This document shows, one piece after another, positions 1 to 9,303 of a stretch of 36,216 nucleotides of DNA. The stretch is from an uncultured Hyphomicrobiales bacterium (lineage in GTDB: Bacteria > Pseudomonadota > Alphaproteobacteria > Rhizobiales > Aestuariivirgaceae): positions 1 to 36,216 of the forward strand of contig CAJBCQ010000147.1 in assembly GCA_903951595.1 (NCBI GenBank). The letters run 5' to 3'. The notes beneath the pieces were generated by a model that had not been told where the DNA came from, searched no databases, and saw nothing but the letters and a program-made list of their open reading frames with translations. The translations under genes and the position numbers were made by a program. The first letter of the stretch is position 1. Each line of letters opens with the position of its first letter.

Positions 1-256
1 CCCCCTGCTCCTCAACGAGCTTGTGGATTTCCTCTGCCTTGCCGGGGCCCATGAGGGTGGAGGGATTTGCGGCCAGGATGGGCACAATCACGCCGCCTGT
101 GATTTCAAGCTCAATCGCCTGCGCCAGGCCCAGTGCCTCATCCAAACGGGATTCCGCGCTGCGGCCATCGCGCTTCACGTTGCGGCCCCGACCGCGAAAC
201 TCCGCGTGTATCACCAATGCGCGGGTTGCGACCGGGCCTTCATATTCAAAACTCAC
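1..256 (-). CDS. hflX: GTPase HflX, N-terminal part (truncated by window edge)
   Basis: Only the first 85 codons are inside the window; the ORF track misses it because there is no stop. HflX is a ribosome-associated GTPase that splits or rescues stalled ribosomes. The visible part matches the start of the HflX N-terminal domain: a basic linker, then an [17 protein letters not shown] helix and a [13 protein letters not shown] segment, equivalent to the family's ATLLGSGKVEE signature. The G domain is off the edge. The start chosen is GTG, because it overlaps the hfq stop as GTGA and no in-frame ATG lies before the conserved part. Position directly after hfq is the usual alphaproteobacterial arrangement and implies translational coupling. 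The name rests on N-terminal motifs plus synteny. Confidence 0.85.
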   Translation of the reverse strand, partial: MSFEYEGPVATRALVIHAEFRGRGRNVKRDGRSAESRLDEALGLAQAIELEITGGVIVPILAANPSTLMGPGKAEEIHKLVEEQG

Positions 257-498
257 TCGTGGTGGCCCTCATCCTCAAACAAGCTAATGGGTGCGCCCGG
301 CATAATGGTGGATATGGCGTGCTTATAGACGAGTTGCGAGAGGCCGTCCCGCCGCAAAAGAACACAGAAATTGTCAAACCATGTGATGACACCCTGCAAT
401 TTTACGCCGTTGACGAGAAACACCGTGACCGAAACCTTCTGTTTGCGGACATGGTTCAAAAAGGTGTCTTGCAAATTTTGTGGCTTTTCTTGTGCCAT
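253..498 (-). CDS. hfq: RNA chaperone Hfq
   Basis: Hexameric Sm-like RNA chaperone that pairs small RNAs with mRNAs in the cytoplasm. The protein of about 81 residues shows the whole Hfq signature: [13 protein letters not shown] (helix 1 and proximal RNA face), [21 protein letters not shown] (Sm1), and the invariant YKHAIST (Sm2). A short acidic C-terminus rich in Glu and His follows. Two adjacent ATGs (501 and 498) and a TTG (504) are possible starts. The ATG at 498 is preferred because GGGAG sits six bases before it. It lies 151 bp downstream of the ntrX stop and overlaps hflX by four bases. Confidence 0.96.
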   Translation of the reverse strand: MAQEKPQNLQDTFLNHVRKQKVSVTVFLVNGVKLQGVITWFDNFCVLLRRDGLSQLVYKHAISTIMPGAPISLFEDEGHHE

Positions 499-649
499 CA
501 TCAACTCCCGCGTTTTTTTATGCGGCGCTCATCGTTCGGAAATTCTGGCGCCTATTGTTTACAAATCTGCATCAGATTCCCTGATGCCCATTTTGAGGAT
601 ATGCTATTGGCGGTTGAATTTACCAGCGAAGAATTGCGTGAACTTATGT
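499..649 (-). promoter_or_regulatory. ntrX-hfq intergenic region (probable hfq promoter and leader)
   Basis: This 151-bp gap separates ntrX from hfq on the minus strand, much longer than the other gaps in this block, so hfq probably has its own promoter here. It is AT-richer than its surroundings. It contains a small perfect hairpin, AATCTG-CAT-CAGATT, at 564-578, without a T tract. I cannot pick a convincing -35/-10 pair, so the promoter call is inference from spacing. Confidence 0.35.
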
Positions 650-2035
650 TCAATCCTCTAACTTTCCATTGGACGGAATGGACAAGAGCTTGATTTTACG
701 GTGTAAAGCCGATCTTTCCATTCCAACAAATGCCGCTGTTTTTGAAATGTTTCCACCAAAACGGGAAAGCTGGGCCATCAAATATTCGCGCTCAAAGATT
801 TCCCGCGCCTCACGAAGGGGCATGGCCATGAGATGTTCGCCACCGAGACTTCCGCCCAATGGCGACGCGGACGCAGACACTTCTGGCGGCAGCATGGCCG
901 CGGTGATGTCGCCAACTGTATCCCCACCGGCCATGATGAGCACGCGTTCGACATTGTTCCTCAACTCGCGCACATTGCCGGGCCATTCCACGGTTTGCAG
1001 CACGGCTATCGCGTCTTCGGCAAGCTGGCGGAAGGGCTGTCCGGCTTGGCTGGAATAGAGCTGTGCGAAATGGGTGATCAGGGCCGGAATATCATCGCGC
1101 CGCTCGCTCAGGGGCGGCACCTCAACCGGCACCACGCTCAGGCGGTGATAGAGGTCTTCGCGGAAGCGGCCAATGCCGATGAGGCTTTCCAGATCGCGAC
1201 TGGTGGACGAGACGATCCGCACATCCACCTTCACCCTTTTGGCCCCGCCGACGCGCTGGAAGGTTTGATCCACCAGCACGCGCAACACTTTGCCCTGGGT
1301 TTCAAGTGGCATGTCGGAGACTTCATCAATGTAGAGCGTGCCGCCATGGGCTTCTTCCAAAAGCCCCACGCGCAGCATGCCGCCTTGGCGATCTTCCACG
1401 CCGAATAATTCCTCCTCCATGCGCTCAGGTGCCATGGCAGCCGCAGGCAGGATGACGAAGGGTGCCTCAGCGCGCGCGGAGGCACTATGCAGCATGCGGG
1501 CGGCCAGCTCTTTGCCCGAACCCAAGGGTCCGTTGATGAGGACGCGGCTATTGGCGGGGGCCACTTTCTTCAGTGTTTGTCGCAGTTGGCGCATGGCGGC
1601 AGAATTGCCAACCATTTCCGTATCCGCACCCGCGCGGCCTTTCAGAACTTCAATTTCGCGGCGCAGGCGGAAGGCTTCAAGTGCGCGGCTAACGACGAGC
1701 AGCAAGCGGTCTGAATTGAAGGGCTTTTCGATATAGTCATAGGCGCCGCGCTTGATGGCGGAAACGGCAGTTTCGATATTGCCGTGGCCAGAAATGATGA
1801 TGACCGGAACATCCGGGTGCTGTTCCTTGATGACATTCAGCAAATCCAGCCCATCGAGTCGTGAGTTTTGCAGCCAAATATCGAGCACAACTAGGCTTGG
1901 CCTGCGGTCGGCGATGGCGGCAAGGCAGCTGTCGGAATTGTGGGCCAAGCGCGTTTCATAGCGTTCGTCCTGTAGGATACCGGCAATGAGTTCCCGGATG
2001 TCCGCTTCATCATCGACGACCAGAATATCAGCCAT
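650..2035 (-). CDS. ntrX: Nitrogen-related response regulator NtrX
   Basis: Response regulator partner of NtrY, 461 residues, cytoplasmic. Domains in order: receiver (1-120) with acidic pocket VVDDE and phospho-acceptor Asp52 in VVLDIW; AAA+ domain (about 140-370) with Walker A GPLGSGKE near 170 and Walker B GGTLYIDEV near 231; C-terminal Fis-type helix-turn-helix ending in MERSALHRK. The GAFTGA loop that bEBPs use to contact sigma54 is absent: the sequence goes from ELFGVED straight to RQGGMLRVGLLEEAHGG. The track extends the ORF upstream to 2116, but alignment to the receiver start puts the ATG at 2035, 26 bp after the ntrY stop with GGGAAG upstream. ntrYX probably form one operon. Confidence 0.95.
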   Translation of the reverse strand: MADILVVDDEADIRELIAGILQDERYETRLAHNSDSCLAAIADRRPSLVVLDIWLQNSRLDGLDLLNVIKEQHPDVPVIIISGHGNIETAVSAIKRGAYDYIEKPFNSDRLLLVVSRALEAFRLRREIEVLKGRAGADTEMVGNSAAMRQLRQTLKKVAPANSRVLINGPLGSGKELAARMLHSASARAEAPFVILPAAAMAPERMEEELFGVEDRQGGMLRVGLLEEAHGGTLYIDEVSDMPLETQGKVLRVLVDQTFQRVGGAKRVKVDVRIVSSTSRDLESLIGIGRFREDLYHRLSVVPVEVPPLSERRDDIPALITHFAQLYSSQAGQPFRQLAEDAIAVLQTVEWPGNVRELRNNVERVLIMAGGDTVGDITAAMLPPEVSASASPLGGSLGGEHLMAMPLREAREIFEREYLMAQLSRFGGNISKTAAFVGMERSALHRKIKLLSIPSNGKLED

Positions 2036-2061
2036 TCTTGTGCTTCTTCCCGTAGTGAAAT

Positions 2062-4311
2062 TCAGTTTTTGGGGCGTGTGTTCTTGTCGGTTGCGGCATT
2101 GTTGCGTGGCAGGCAAAAGCTCACGCGCGCGCCTGAACCGCCACTTGCCACTTCGGGCGCGTCTTCGAGCGTGAGCCTGCCGCCATGTTCTTCAATAATG
2201 CGCTGAACGATGGCAAGCCCGAGGCCCGTGCCTTTTTCGCGCGTCGTCATATAGGGCTCGGTCAGGCGGCTGCGGTTTTCAGAAGGTAGGCCGATACCGT
2301 TATCGGTGATGCGGATCCAAGCCATATCGTCTTCTAGCTCCACATCAACAGCGATCTTGCCCGGCGGATCGAGCTTGTCCTGCTGGCGGGCTTCGATGGC
2401 TTCGCGGGCATTCTTGACGAGATTGATGACCGTTTGCGAAATCAGGCGGCGATCGAAGGCGAAGGCGGGGGGCTTTTCGGGCAGGTGCAGATCAAACGTA
2501 ATGTCGCTGGCGCTGACCCGCTGGAGGATCACGGCTTCTTTCACCACGCGGGTGATGTCATCCAGCTCCAGCACGGCGGCGGGCATGCGGGCGAAGGAGG
2601 AAAACTCATCCACCATGCGGCCAATGTCGCCAACCTGACGAATAATGGTGTCGGTGCATTGCTCGAAAACCTGCGGGTCGGAGGTGATTTCCTTGCCGTA
2701 TTTGCGTTTCAGCCGCTCAGCGGAAAGCTGGATGGGTGTTAGTGGGTTTTTGATTTCATGGGCGATGCGGCGCGCGATGTCGGACCAAGCAGAATTGCGC
2801 TGGGCGCTGACAAGATCGGTCATGTCGTCGAAGGTCAGCACATAGCCGTGGTCTTCTTCGGCTGATTTTTCGGTCGTGGCACGCACAATGAAATTGCGCT
2901 CCTGCGTGCCGGCGCGAATTTTTACATGATCTTCCGCTGAGCCAGACGGCTTTTCGCGTGATTGCTCGAAAACGCTGACAAAGCCGGGCAAAACATCGGC
3001 CAGATTGCGGCCGGAAAGTTCGGAGGCATCCTGTTGCAACAGGCTTTCGGCGGAGCGGTTCACGAGCGTGATGCGACCTGCGGCATCAAGCCCGATCACC
3101 CCGGCACTCACCCCTGCAAGCATGGCTTCGGTGAAGCGGCGGCGGGCGTCGAGCTGGGTGTTGGTTGCCACCAATTCATCGCGTTGGCTTTTCAACTGCT
3201 GGGTCATTCGGTTGAAGGTGAGTGTGAGGGTGGACAAGTCACCAGCCCCCTTGCCCTCAGGCACTTTCACGCCCAGTTCACCGCGCGAAATACGGCGGGA
3301 AGCGTTGACGAGTTGCACCACGGGCTCGACCAATCGGTCGGCAAACCACATGGCGATCCAAACGGCGGCGAGCAAGAAGATGCAGGAAACGCCCGTATAC
3401 ATAATGGCAAAGGTAATTTGCACGCCTTGGCGGGAGTTCAGAAGCTGATCGAATTCAATCTTGCTCTCCTGCGCCTTGGCAAGCTGGCGCAATACTTCTG
3501 GGTCGATCTGGCGATAGATATACAGATACCGGTTATCAAAATTCTCCAGCTTAAACAGCGCCCGAATAACGCTGGTGTTGCCGGGGTTGATGATCACCAG
3601 TTCCCCTTTGGCGGCAGTCTCGAACATCGCGTCCGTGGGTGCTTGAAACTGAATTTGCTTATTGGCGGTCACGCGGACATCCAAAACCTTGCGGTCCCGG
3701 TCCACCAAGAAGGCAGCCGACAGGCCGCGCAACAGGGCGTGAGAAGCCAGTCGCTTGATGAAAGCGGGGCGGTCCTTATCAAACAATTCTCGCTGTTGGC
3801 TCAAATCAGCGGCAATCTGCGCCATGGTTTGCCGCGTCACCTGACCATGCTCGGTGATATAGGCTTCGGCCACTGTGACGGATGTATCCACAATGGCGCG
3901 GGTGCGTTCGGAGAACCACGCATCAAGCCCCCGGTTCAGGGTAACGGAGGCGAAAACGGCCACGATGATGGCCGGAAGCACCGCGATCAGCCCGAACAGG
4001 CCCACCATGCGAATATGCAGGCTGGCACCCGCAATGCCCCGGCGGCGGGCCATGAACAGTCTTAGCATCTGCCAACCGATGAGGCCCGCCATGGCGGTGA
4101 CGAGCGCCAGATTGGCGATGAGCAGCGTGATGACGAGCGGTTGGGTGGGCTTGATGGGCGTCAGCCCGGTTAGGATGACATAGGTTGCCAGGCCGCAGAG
4201 GATCGACGCTACGACGACGGTCGTGGCACTTACCGCGCTGAATCTGTGGCGGAAATCGAAGGCGCCGCGCCTTGACCCGGCTTGCGGTTCCTCAACAATG
4301 TCTGATGTCAT
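2062..4311 (-). CDS. ntrY: Nitrogen regulation sensor histidine kinase NtrY
   Basis: Membrane sensor kinase of 749 residues that phosphorylates NtrX; in alphaproteobacteria the pair has been linked to nitrogen metabolism and redox or oxygen responses. The N-terminus holds several hydrophobic segments (TTVVVASILCGLATYVILTG, LVITLLIANLALVTAMAGLI, another near 105-125), then a periplasmic sensor region, a further TM near 310-330 and a HAMP linker. A PAS domain (LDAAGRITLVNRSAESLL) follows, then HisKA with H-box HEIKNPLTPIQLSAERLK and a HATPase_c domain with NLVKNAREAI, DNGIGL and GTGLGLAIV. An 80-bp gap from ntrC could hold a separate promoter. Architecture and position make the assignment firm. 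Confidence 0.95.
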   Translation of the reverse strand: MTSDIVEEPQAGSRRGAFDFRHRFSAVSATTVVVASILCGLATYVILTGLTPIKPTQPLVITLLIANLALVTAMAGLIGWQMLRLFMARRRGIAGASLHIRMVGLFGLIAVLPAIIVAVFASVTLNRGLDAWFSERTRAIVDTSVTVAEAYITEHGQVTRQTMAQIAADLSQQRELFDKDRPAFIKRLASHALLRGLSAAFLVDRDRKVLDVRVTANKQIQFQAPTDAMFETAAKGELVIINPGNTSVIRALFKLENFDNRYLYIYRQIDPEVLRQLAKAQESKIEFDQLLNSRQGVQITFAIMYTGVSCIFLLAAVWIAMWFADRLVEPVVQLVNASRRISRGELGVKVPEGKGAGDLSTLTLTFNRMTQQLKSQRDELVATNTQLDARRRFTEAMLAGVSAGVIGLDAAGRITLVNRSAESLLQQDASELSGRNLADVLPGFVSVFEQSREKPSGSAEDHVKIRAGTQERNFIVRATTEKSAEEDHGYVLTFDDMTDLVSAQRNSAWSDIARRIAHEIKNPLTPIQLSAERLKRKYGKEITSDPQVFEQCTDTIIRQVGDIGRMVDEFSSFARMPAAVLELDDITRVVKEAVILQRVSASDITFDLHLPEKPPAFAFDRRLISQTVINLVKNAREAIEARQQDKLDPPGKIAVDVELEDDMAWIRITDNGIGLPSENRSRLTEPYMTTREKGTGLGLAIVQRIIEEHGGRLTLEDAPEVASGGSGARVSFCLPRNNAATDKNTRPKN

Positions 4312-4391
4312 TCAGGCAAAATCCTGCTCAAGCATGGATGCAAACTGCCCTGCCTGTGGCATAAAATCAACAGTGTTGTATTTCAGCCACT

Positions 4392-5852
4392 TTAGGGTGC
4401 GAGACGCGCCCCGCCACGAACCACGGAGATTTGGTGATCGCGGATTTTGGCGCGCAAAGTGTTGCGGTTGATGCCCAAAAGCTCAGCGGCCCGGATCTGG
4501 TTGCCACCGGTTGCTGCCAGGGAAGCGTTGATGAGTGGAATTTCAAGTTCTGCCAATAGTCGATCATAGAGGCCAGCGGGCGGCAAGCTGCTGCCGTATC
4601 CGGCAAAATAGCGGGCGAGAAAATGTTCGACGAATTCGCTGATGGTTTCGGCTCCCGGCGTCTGAGCCGGCTGGTTGACGGTCGGCAGGTTTCCGGCGGC
4701 CAGCTCCTGGTCGATCATGGCGCGGCTGATTACGTCATCGACATAGATGGCGGTAATGCGCCGGATCAGGTTCTGCAATTCTCGCACATTGCCCGGCCAG
4801 CGATGGGCACACAGGGCGTTGATGGCTTCGCTCGAAAGCTGCTTGCGTGGCAGCCCTTCATCCTCAGCCGCGGCGAGGAAATGGCGGGATAGATCGGCAA
4901 TGTCCTCGATGCGCTCGCGCAGCGGCGGCAGACGCAGAGGCACCACGTTCAAGCGGAAGAACAGGTCTTCGCGGAAATTTCCCTGCGCGATGAGTTGGCG
5001 CAAATCGCGATGTGTGGCGGCTACGATGCGAACATTGGTCTTGATGGGCGTGGTGCCGCCCACGCTCATATATTCGCCCTGTTGAAGGACACGCAGAAGG
5101 CGGGTTTGCGCTTCCATCGGCATATCACCGATTTCATCGAGGAATAGCGTGCCACCTTGGGCTTGCTCAAAGCGTCCGGCATGACGATTGGTAGCACCCG
5201 TGAAAGCTCCCTTTTCGTGGCCGAACAGCTCGGATTCGATAAGCTCCTTGGGGATGGCGGCCATGTTGACGGCCACAAACGGGCTTTTGCGACGGCGGCC
5301 ATAATCATGCAGCACGCGGGCGACGAGTTCTTTACCCGTACCACTTTCACCAGCGATCATCACGGTGAGGTCGGTTTGGGTGAGCCGCGCGATGACGCGG
5401 AAAATCTCCTGCATGGCAGGCGATCGGCCAATGATGGGCAGATTTTCGGAAGTCATGCCACTCATGCCCGGAACCGGCTTGCGGCGGGCCTGCTCTAGCG
5501 CGCGGGCTGCAACGCCGATCAATTCACCCAGGTCGAAGGGCTTGGGCAGATATTCAAAGGCACCGCGCTCGGCAGCGGTGATGGCGGTGACGATGGTGTT
5601 ATTGGCACTCATCACAATGACGGGAAGGTCTGGTCTCAGCTTTTTGATCCGGGGCAGAACTTCAAAGGCGCTTTCATCGGGTAGCACCACATCGGTGATG
5701 ACGAGATCACCCTCTCCATCGGCCACCATGCGCCACAAGGAAGCGGCATTGCCGGTGGCGCGAACGCTGTAGCCCGCGCGGCCCAAGGCTTGCGTCAAGA
5801 CAGTGCGGATGGCGGCATCATCATCGGCCAGAAGAATGGTTTTGCCTGTCAT
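4392..5852 (-). CDS. ntrC: Nitrogen regulation response regulator NtrC
   Basis: Sigma54-dependent activator of nitrogen assimilation genes, phosphorylated by NtrB. Receiver domain with DDD at 10-12 and phospho-Asp54 in VITDVV; AAA+ domain with Walker A GESGTGKE (168-175), intact sigma54-contact GAFTGA (215-220), Walker [14 protein letters not shown] and an arginine-finger region; C-terminal Fis-type HTH ([18 protein letters not shown]). Two adjacent ATGs exist (5855, 5852). The second is chosen because it puts the acceptor at Asp54 and the acidic triad at 10-12, as in enterobacterial NtrC. The start overlaps the ntrB stop, indicating translational coupling. Length about 486 residues, normal for the family. 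Confidence 0.96.
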   Translation of the reverse strand: MTGKTILLADDDAAIRTVLTQALGRAGYSVRATGNAASLWRMVADGEGDLVITDVVLPDESAFEVLPRIKKLRPDLPVIVMSANNTIVTAITAAERGAFEYLPKPFDLGELIGVAARALEQARRKPVPGMSGMTSENLPIIGRSPAMQEIFRVIARLTQTDLTVMIAGESGTGKELVARVLHDYGRRRKSPFVAVNMAAIPKELIESELFGHEKGAFTGATNRHAGRFEQAQGGTLFLDEIGDMPMEAQTRLLRVLQQGEYMSVGGTTPIKTNVRIVAATHRDLRQLIAQGNFREDLFFRLNVVPLRLPPLRERIEDIADLSRHFLAAAEDEGLPRKQLSSEAINALCAHRWPGNVRELQNLIRRITAIYVDDVISRAMIDQELAAGNLPTVNQPAQTPGAETISEFVEHFLARYFAGYGSSLPPAGLYDRLLAELEIPLINASLAATGGNQIRAAELLGINRNTLRAKIRDHQISVVRGGARLAP

Positions 5853-6949
5853 CATGACGGTTCAAACGCCTCGCTGTGACGGGTTTCCATGGGAAGTAAG
5901 ATGCGGAACGTGGTGCGGCGACCGAGCGTTTCACATTCCACCACACCGCCATGATCGCGCACGATCTTGGCAACGAGTGCCAAGCCCAGCCCCTTGCCGG
6001 TGGCTTTGGTGGTGATGAAGGGGTCGAAAAGATGGGGCCTAATGTCCTCGGAAATGCCGGGGCCGGTGTCGTGAACGCAAACTTCCAAGGGCAGCGTTAC
6101 CCGCTCGCCGGAGCCTGGAACGCGCAGACGGATGCCGGGTCGGAACGCAGTCGCCAAGGTGATTTCACCCTGCCCGTCGGCTTGCTCGATGGCTTCGGCT
6201 GCGTTTTTCACCAGATTGAGAAGCACCTGCACGAGTTGATCGCGGTTGCCGAGGACGGAGGGAAGTGAAGGGTCATATTCTTCGCGGATGGGAATATTGC
6301 GCGCAAAACCGGGGATGGCGATGGCTTTCACGTGCTCAAGAACGGCGTGGATGTTGGTGGGTGTGCGTTCAATCGGGCGGTCGTCAGAGAAAACTTCCAT
6401 CTGATCGACGAGATTGCGAATGCGCTCAGTTTCCCCGCAGATGAGCTGCGTGAGTGCCCGGTCCTCACCATTCAGCGAAGGTTCCAGAAGCTGTGCGGCA
6501 CCCCGGATGCCGGAGAGCGGATTTTTGATCTCATGTGCCAGCATGGAGGCCATGCCGATGACGGAGCGCGCACCGCCACGGTGGGTGAGCTGGCGGTCGA
6601 TCTTCTGGGCCATAGAACGCTGCATGAGCGTGAGGATAACTTGGGACGAACCATCCTGAACGGCAGCTAATTGCACATCCACCGTGCGCTCGCCGCCCGT
6701 GCGGGGTGTGCCGATGGTGATGGCATATTCATTCACGGTAGAGCCCTGCTCGCGCACCTGCTGAATGAGGGCATGGAGCGGGCTTGCGAATGGGATCACA
6801 TCGGAAAGGTTGAGGCGGGCAAGGCCGGAGGCGCTTGTTTGCAGAAAGTCTTCCGAGCTTGCATTGGCGTAGATGATGCGGTCAGCGTCATTGATGACCA
6901 ATAGCGGGTTGGGCATCGAATCCAGCAGAACTGCATAATTAAGGCCCAT
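5852..6949 (-). CDS. ntrB: Nitrogen regulation sensor kinase NtrB (NRII)
   Basis: Soluble bifunctional kinase/phosphatase for NtrC that reads nitrogen status through PII proteins. The 365 residues comprise an N-terminal PAS domain ([19 protein letters not shown]), a HisKA domain with the phosphorylated His139 in [21 protein letters not shown], and a HATPase_c domain with [20 protein letters not shown] and GKGLGLALV. No membrane segment is visible, which separates it from NtrY. The ATG at 6949 overlaps the dusB stop by one base (TGATG), and the stop overlaps the ntrC start. dusB-ntrB-ntrC therefore look like one coupled operon, the classical nifR3-ntrBC arrangement. Confidence 0.96.
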   Translation of the reverse strand: MGLNYAVLLDSMPNPLLVINDADRIIYANASSEDFLQTSASGLARLNLSDVIPFASPLHALIQQVREQGSTVNEYAITIGTPRTGGERTVDVQLAAVQDGSSQVILTLMQRSMAQKIDRQLTHRGGARSVIGMASMLAHEIKNPLSGIRGAAQLLEPSLNGEDRALTQLICGETERIRNLVDQMEVFSDDRPIERTPTNIHAVLEHVKAIAIPGFARNIPIREEYDPSLPSVLGNRDQLVQVLLNLVKNAAEAIEQADGQGEITLATAFRPGIRLRVPGSGERVTLPLEVCVHDTGPGISEDIRPHLFDPFITTKATGKGLGLALVAKIVRDHGGVVECETLGRRTTFRILLPMETRHSEAFEPS

Positions 6950-7965
6950 CAGGCGGCCTGCGTTATGGTTTGCTGGGCCATGTCGTAAAGCGCGGTTATG
7001 GAGGCCATGACGCGCACTGGATCGGTCTCGCCCATCAGCTTGCTGCGCCAGGAGGTTAGTGTTTCACGCGGGAAGCCGGGGCGTTGGGCTAGAACGGTTA
7101 GATACCAGCCGAGATGCTTGCGCGCGGCTTTGACGCCAACGCGCGGCGTATAGTGATCGATCATGCCAAGGTAATGGCGTTTCACGATGGCCGCCTGTTC
7201 GGCCAAGGTTGGTTCGGCAATGCCGGTGCCGGGGTCGAGGGCTTCGGCCAACACGCCGGGCCACCACGGGCGGCCATAGGCACCGCGGCCAATCATGATG
7301 CCATCGGCACCCGACAGGCTGAGGATTTGTGGCAGATCGCGGATCTGGGTCACATCGCCATTGGCAATGACGGGGATTGTGACCGCTTCCTTCACTTTGC
7401 GGATAAAGGCCCAATCGGCCTTGCCCTTGTAGAACTGGCAGCGCGTGCGGCCATGAACGGTGACGAGTTGGATGCCGCAGGCTTGCGCGCGGCGGGCGAG
7501 TTCGGGGGCATTGCGGTTGGTATCGTCCCAGCCCATCCGCATCTTCAGCGTGACGGGAACCGAGACTGCGCCGACAGTGGCTTCGATGAGCGTTTGCGCG
7601 TGGTCGAGATCGCGCATGAGGGCGCTGCCGGAGAGGCCGCCGGTCACTTCGCGGGCGGGGCAACCCATGTTGATGTCGATGACGTCGGCACCAAGGTCTT
7701 GGGCCATTTTCGCGCCTTCGGCCATCCAATGGGCTTCGCGGCCGGCAAGTTGGATGACGAAGGGGTCTACCTTGTCGCGGCCATGGGTGCGGCGCACGAC
7801 ATCGGGGCGTTCGCGGACGAGTTCCTCACTGGCTACCATTTCAGAGACGACGAGGCCGGCGCCAAGCTCATTGGCGAGCACCCGGAAGGGCTCATCCGTT
7901 ACACCCGACATGGGAGCCAGGAAAATGCGGTTTCGGGTGGTAATCGGTCCGATTGTAATGCCCAT
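6949..7965 (-). CDS. dusB: tRNA-dihydrouridine synthase DusB (NifR3 family)
   Basis: FMN enzyme that reduces specific uridines of tRNA to dihydrouridine. The 338-residue protein begins with a short segment, then the TIM-barrel Dus signature [11 protein letters not shown]. It has the catalytic-cysteine region [20 protein letters not shown] (canonical Dus proteins have NMGCPxxKV; here Arg replaces Lys), [15 protein letters not shown] and PVIANGDV, and the FMN-binding [16 protein letters not shown]. It is the first gene of the ntrBC operon, as in other alphaproteobacteria, where it was historically called nifR3. The ATG at 7965 is the only one near the conserved N-terminus. Promoter elements should lie in the 154-bp divergent gap shared with ispDF. 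Confidence 0.95.
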   Translation of the reverse strand: MGITIGPITTRNRIFLAPMSGVTDEPFRVLANELGAGLVVSEMVASEELVRERPDVVRRTHGRDKVDPFVIQLAGREAHWMAEGAKMAQDLGADVIDINMGCPAREVTGGLSGSALMRDLDHAQTLIEATVGAVSVPVTLKMRMGWDDTNRNAPELARRAQACGIQLVTVHGRTRCQFYKGKADWAFIRKVKEAVTIPVIANGDVTQIRDLPQILSLSGADGIMIGRGAYGRPWWPGVLAEALDPGTGIAEPTLAEQAAIVKRHYLGMIDHYTPRVGVKAARKHLGWYLTVLAQRPGFPRETLTSWRSKLMGETDPVRVMASITALYDMAQQTITQAA

Positions 7966-8119
7966 CTTTTAGGCAACTTTCTAATGTGCTTGTTTCGAAG
8001 GCATTCTAGGGTAGCCCAATTCTTCCGGCAAGGCTTCTTGGCAATCGCATTAAATGGTTTACTTGCCCTTGTACCCCTTGGCCTGATACATCGACCCTGT
8101 AATTCAAGAGGTTTTCGCT
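7966..8119. promoter_or_regulatory. dusB / ispDF divergent intergenic region
   Basis: This 154-bp gap must carry the promoters for the dusB-ntrBC operon (leftward) and ispDF (rightward). It is less GC-rich than the flanking genes. The only motif I can place is the ispDF Shine-Dalgarno AAGAGG at 8106-8111. I see no credible terminator, riboswitch or tRNA here. Confidence 0.4.
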
Positions 8120-9292
8120 TTGGGAACTGCAGTCCTCATCCTTGCTGCCGGGGCCGGAATACGCGCTGGCGGAGAGCGGCCGAAACAATATCAGCCCGTA
8201 GGTGGGCAGACCGTGTTGCGTTTAACGGTCGAAGCGTTCCTTTCGCATCCCGGCATTTCACACGTTCAGGTGGTTATCGGCGAAGGCCATGAGGGGCTTT
8301 ATGCTGAAACAATTCAGGGGCTTGGCCTGTTGCCGCCGGTGCAGGGCGGGCTGACGCGGCAGGTATCGGCGTTGCGGGGTTTGGAAGCCCTCGTCCCACT
8401 TTCACCCAGCAAGGTTTTGATCCACGATGCGGCTCGCCCCTTTGTGAGCCATGCCATCATCGCGCAGGTGATTGCAGCCCTCGACCGCCATGAGGGGGTG
8501 ATTCCCGCTTTGCCCGTTACCGACACGCTGAAACGGGCTCCCGGCGGGGTGATCACCAGCACGGTGAGCCGTGAATCACTGTGGGGGGCGCAGACGCCGC
8601 AAGGCTTCCGCTTTCCCGAAATCCTCGCGGCACATCGGCGCGCGCAGGCTGAAGGTCTGGGCCATTTGACGGATGACGCAGCGGTGGCCGAGCATGCTGG
8701 ATTGAGTGTTGGCATCGTTCCGGGGGAAGCGGCCAACCGCAAGCTCACCACGATGGACGATATCGCTGAGGCCGACCGCCAATTTCTGCGCGCTTCCATT
8801 GATCGCCTGCCCGATGTTCGCGTGGGCCAAGGATTTGATGTTCACGCCTTTGAGCCGGGAAATCATGTCGTTCTGTGTGGCGTTAAAGTGCCGCACAATA
8901 TGCGCCTGAAGGGCCATTCGGATGCGGATGTGGCTATGCATGCGCTTACCGATGCCATTCTGGGTGCCCTCAGCGAGGGCGATATCGGCCAGCATTTTCC
9001 GCCGTCTGACATGCAGTGGAAGGGTGCGGAAAGTGCCATCTTCCTGCGTCATGCATCGGGCCTTGTTTCGGGTCGTGGCGGCATGATCGCGCATACCGAT
9101 ATCACCATCGTATGCGAGGAGCCGCGCATCGGCCCGCATGTTTCGGCCATGCGGGCGAGCCTTTCGGATATTTTAGCCATGCCGACGCAACGGGTTGCCG
9201 TCAAGGCAACCACCAGCGAGCGTCTGGGCTTTACCGGACGGCGCGAAGGCATTGCCGCATTTGCGACCGCCACGGTGCGCCTGCCGCTGTAA
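8120..9292 (+). CDS. ispDF: Bifunctional IspD/IspF (MEP cytidylyltransferase / MECDP synthase)
   Basis: Fusion enzyme of the non-mevalonate isoprenoid pathway carrying out the third and fifth steps. IspD half (about 1-225): the CTP-binding loop AAGAGIRAGGERPKQY, then HDAARPFV and the PVTDTLK segment. IspF half (about 232-390): GFDVHAF and LKGHSDADVAMHALTDAILGAL, the zinc and substrate sites, and the C-terminal FTGRREGIAAFATATV. The fused form is common in alphaproteobacteria. The start is TTG: there is no upstream in-frame ATG, AAGAGG lies eight bases before it, and the codon gives the right N-terminus for the nucleotide-binding strand. The stop is 11 bp before the next gene, so the two are probably cotranscribed. 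Confidence 0.96.
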   Translation: MGTAVLILAAGAGIRAGGERPKQYQPVGGQTVLRLTVEAFLSHPGISHVQVVIGEGHEGLYAETIQGLGLLPPVQGGLTRQVSALRGLEALVPLSPSKVLIHDAARPFVSHAIIAQVIAALDRHEGVIPALPVTDTLKRAPGGVITSTVSRESLWGAQTPQGFRFPEILAAHRRAQAEGLGHLTDDAAVAEHAGLSVGIVPGEAANRKLTTMDDIAEADRQFLRASIDRLPDVRVGQGFDVHAFEPGNHVVLCGVKVPHNMRLKGHSDADVAMHALTDAILGALSEGDIGQHFPPSDMQWKGAESAIFLRHASGLVSGRGGMIAHTDITIVCEEPRIGPHVSAMRASLSDILAMPTQRVAVKATTSERLGFTGRREGIAAFATATVRLPL

Positions 9293-9303
9293 CGGAGGCT
9301 TTC

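Noticed and set aside
564-578. Small hairpin AATCTG-CAT-CAGATT as the ntrX terminator
   Set aside because: The loop has three bases, the stem is AT-rich, and there is no T tract on the minus strand.
833-1408. 191-residue plus-strand ORF opposite ntrX
   Set aside because: Antisense shadow of the AAA+ domain, with no ribosome site and no family resemblance.
2962-4065. 367-residue plus-strand ORF opposite ntrY
   Set aside because: It is fully antisense to a well-supported sensor kinase, has low-complexity composition typical of a shadow frame, and shows no domain motif.
7114-8292. 392-residue plus-strand ORF opposite dusB and across the ispDF start
   Set aside because: Shadow frame of dusB; it would run through the divergent promoter region and into ispDF in another frame, with no recognisable domain.
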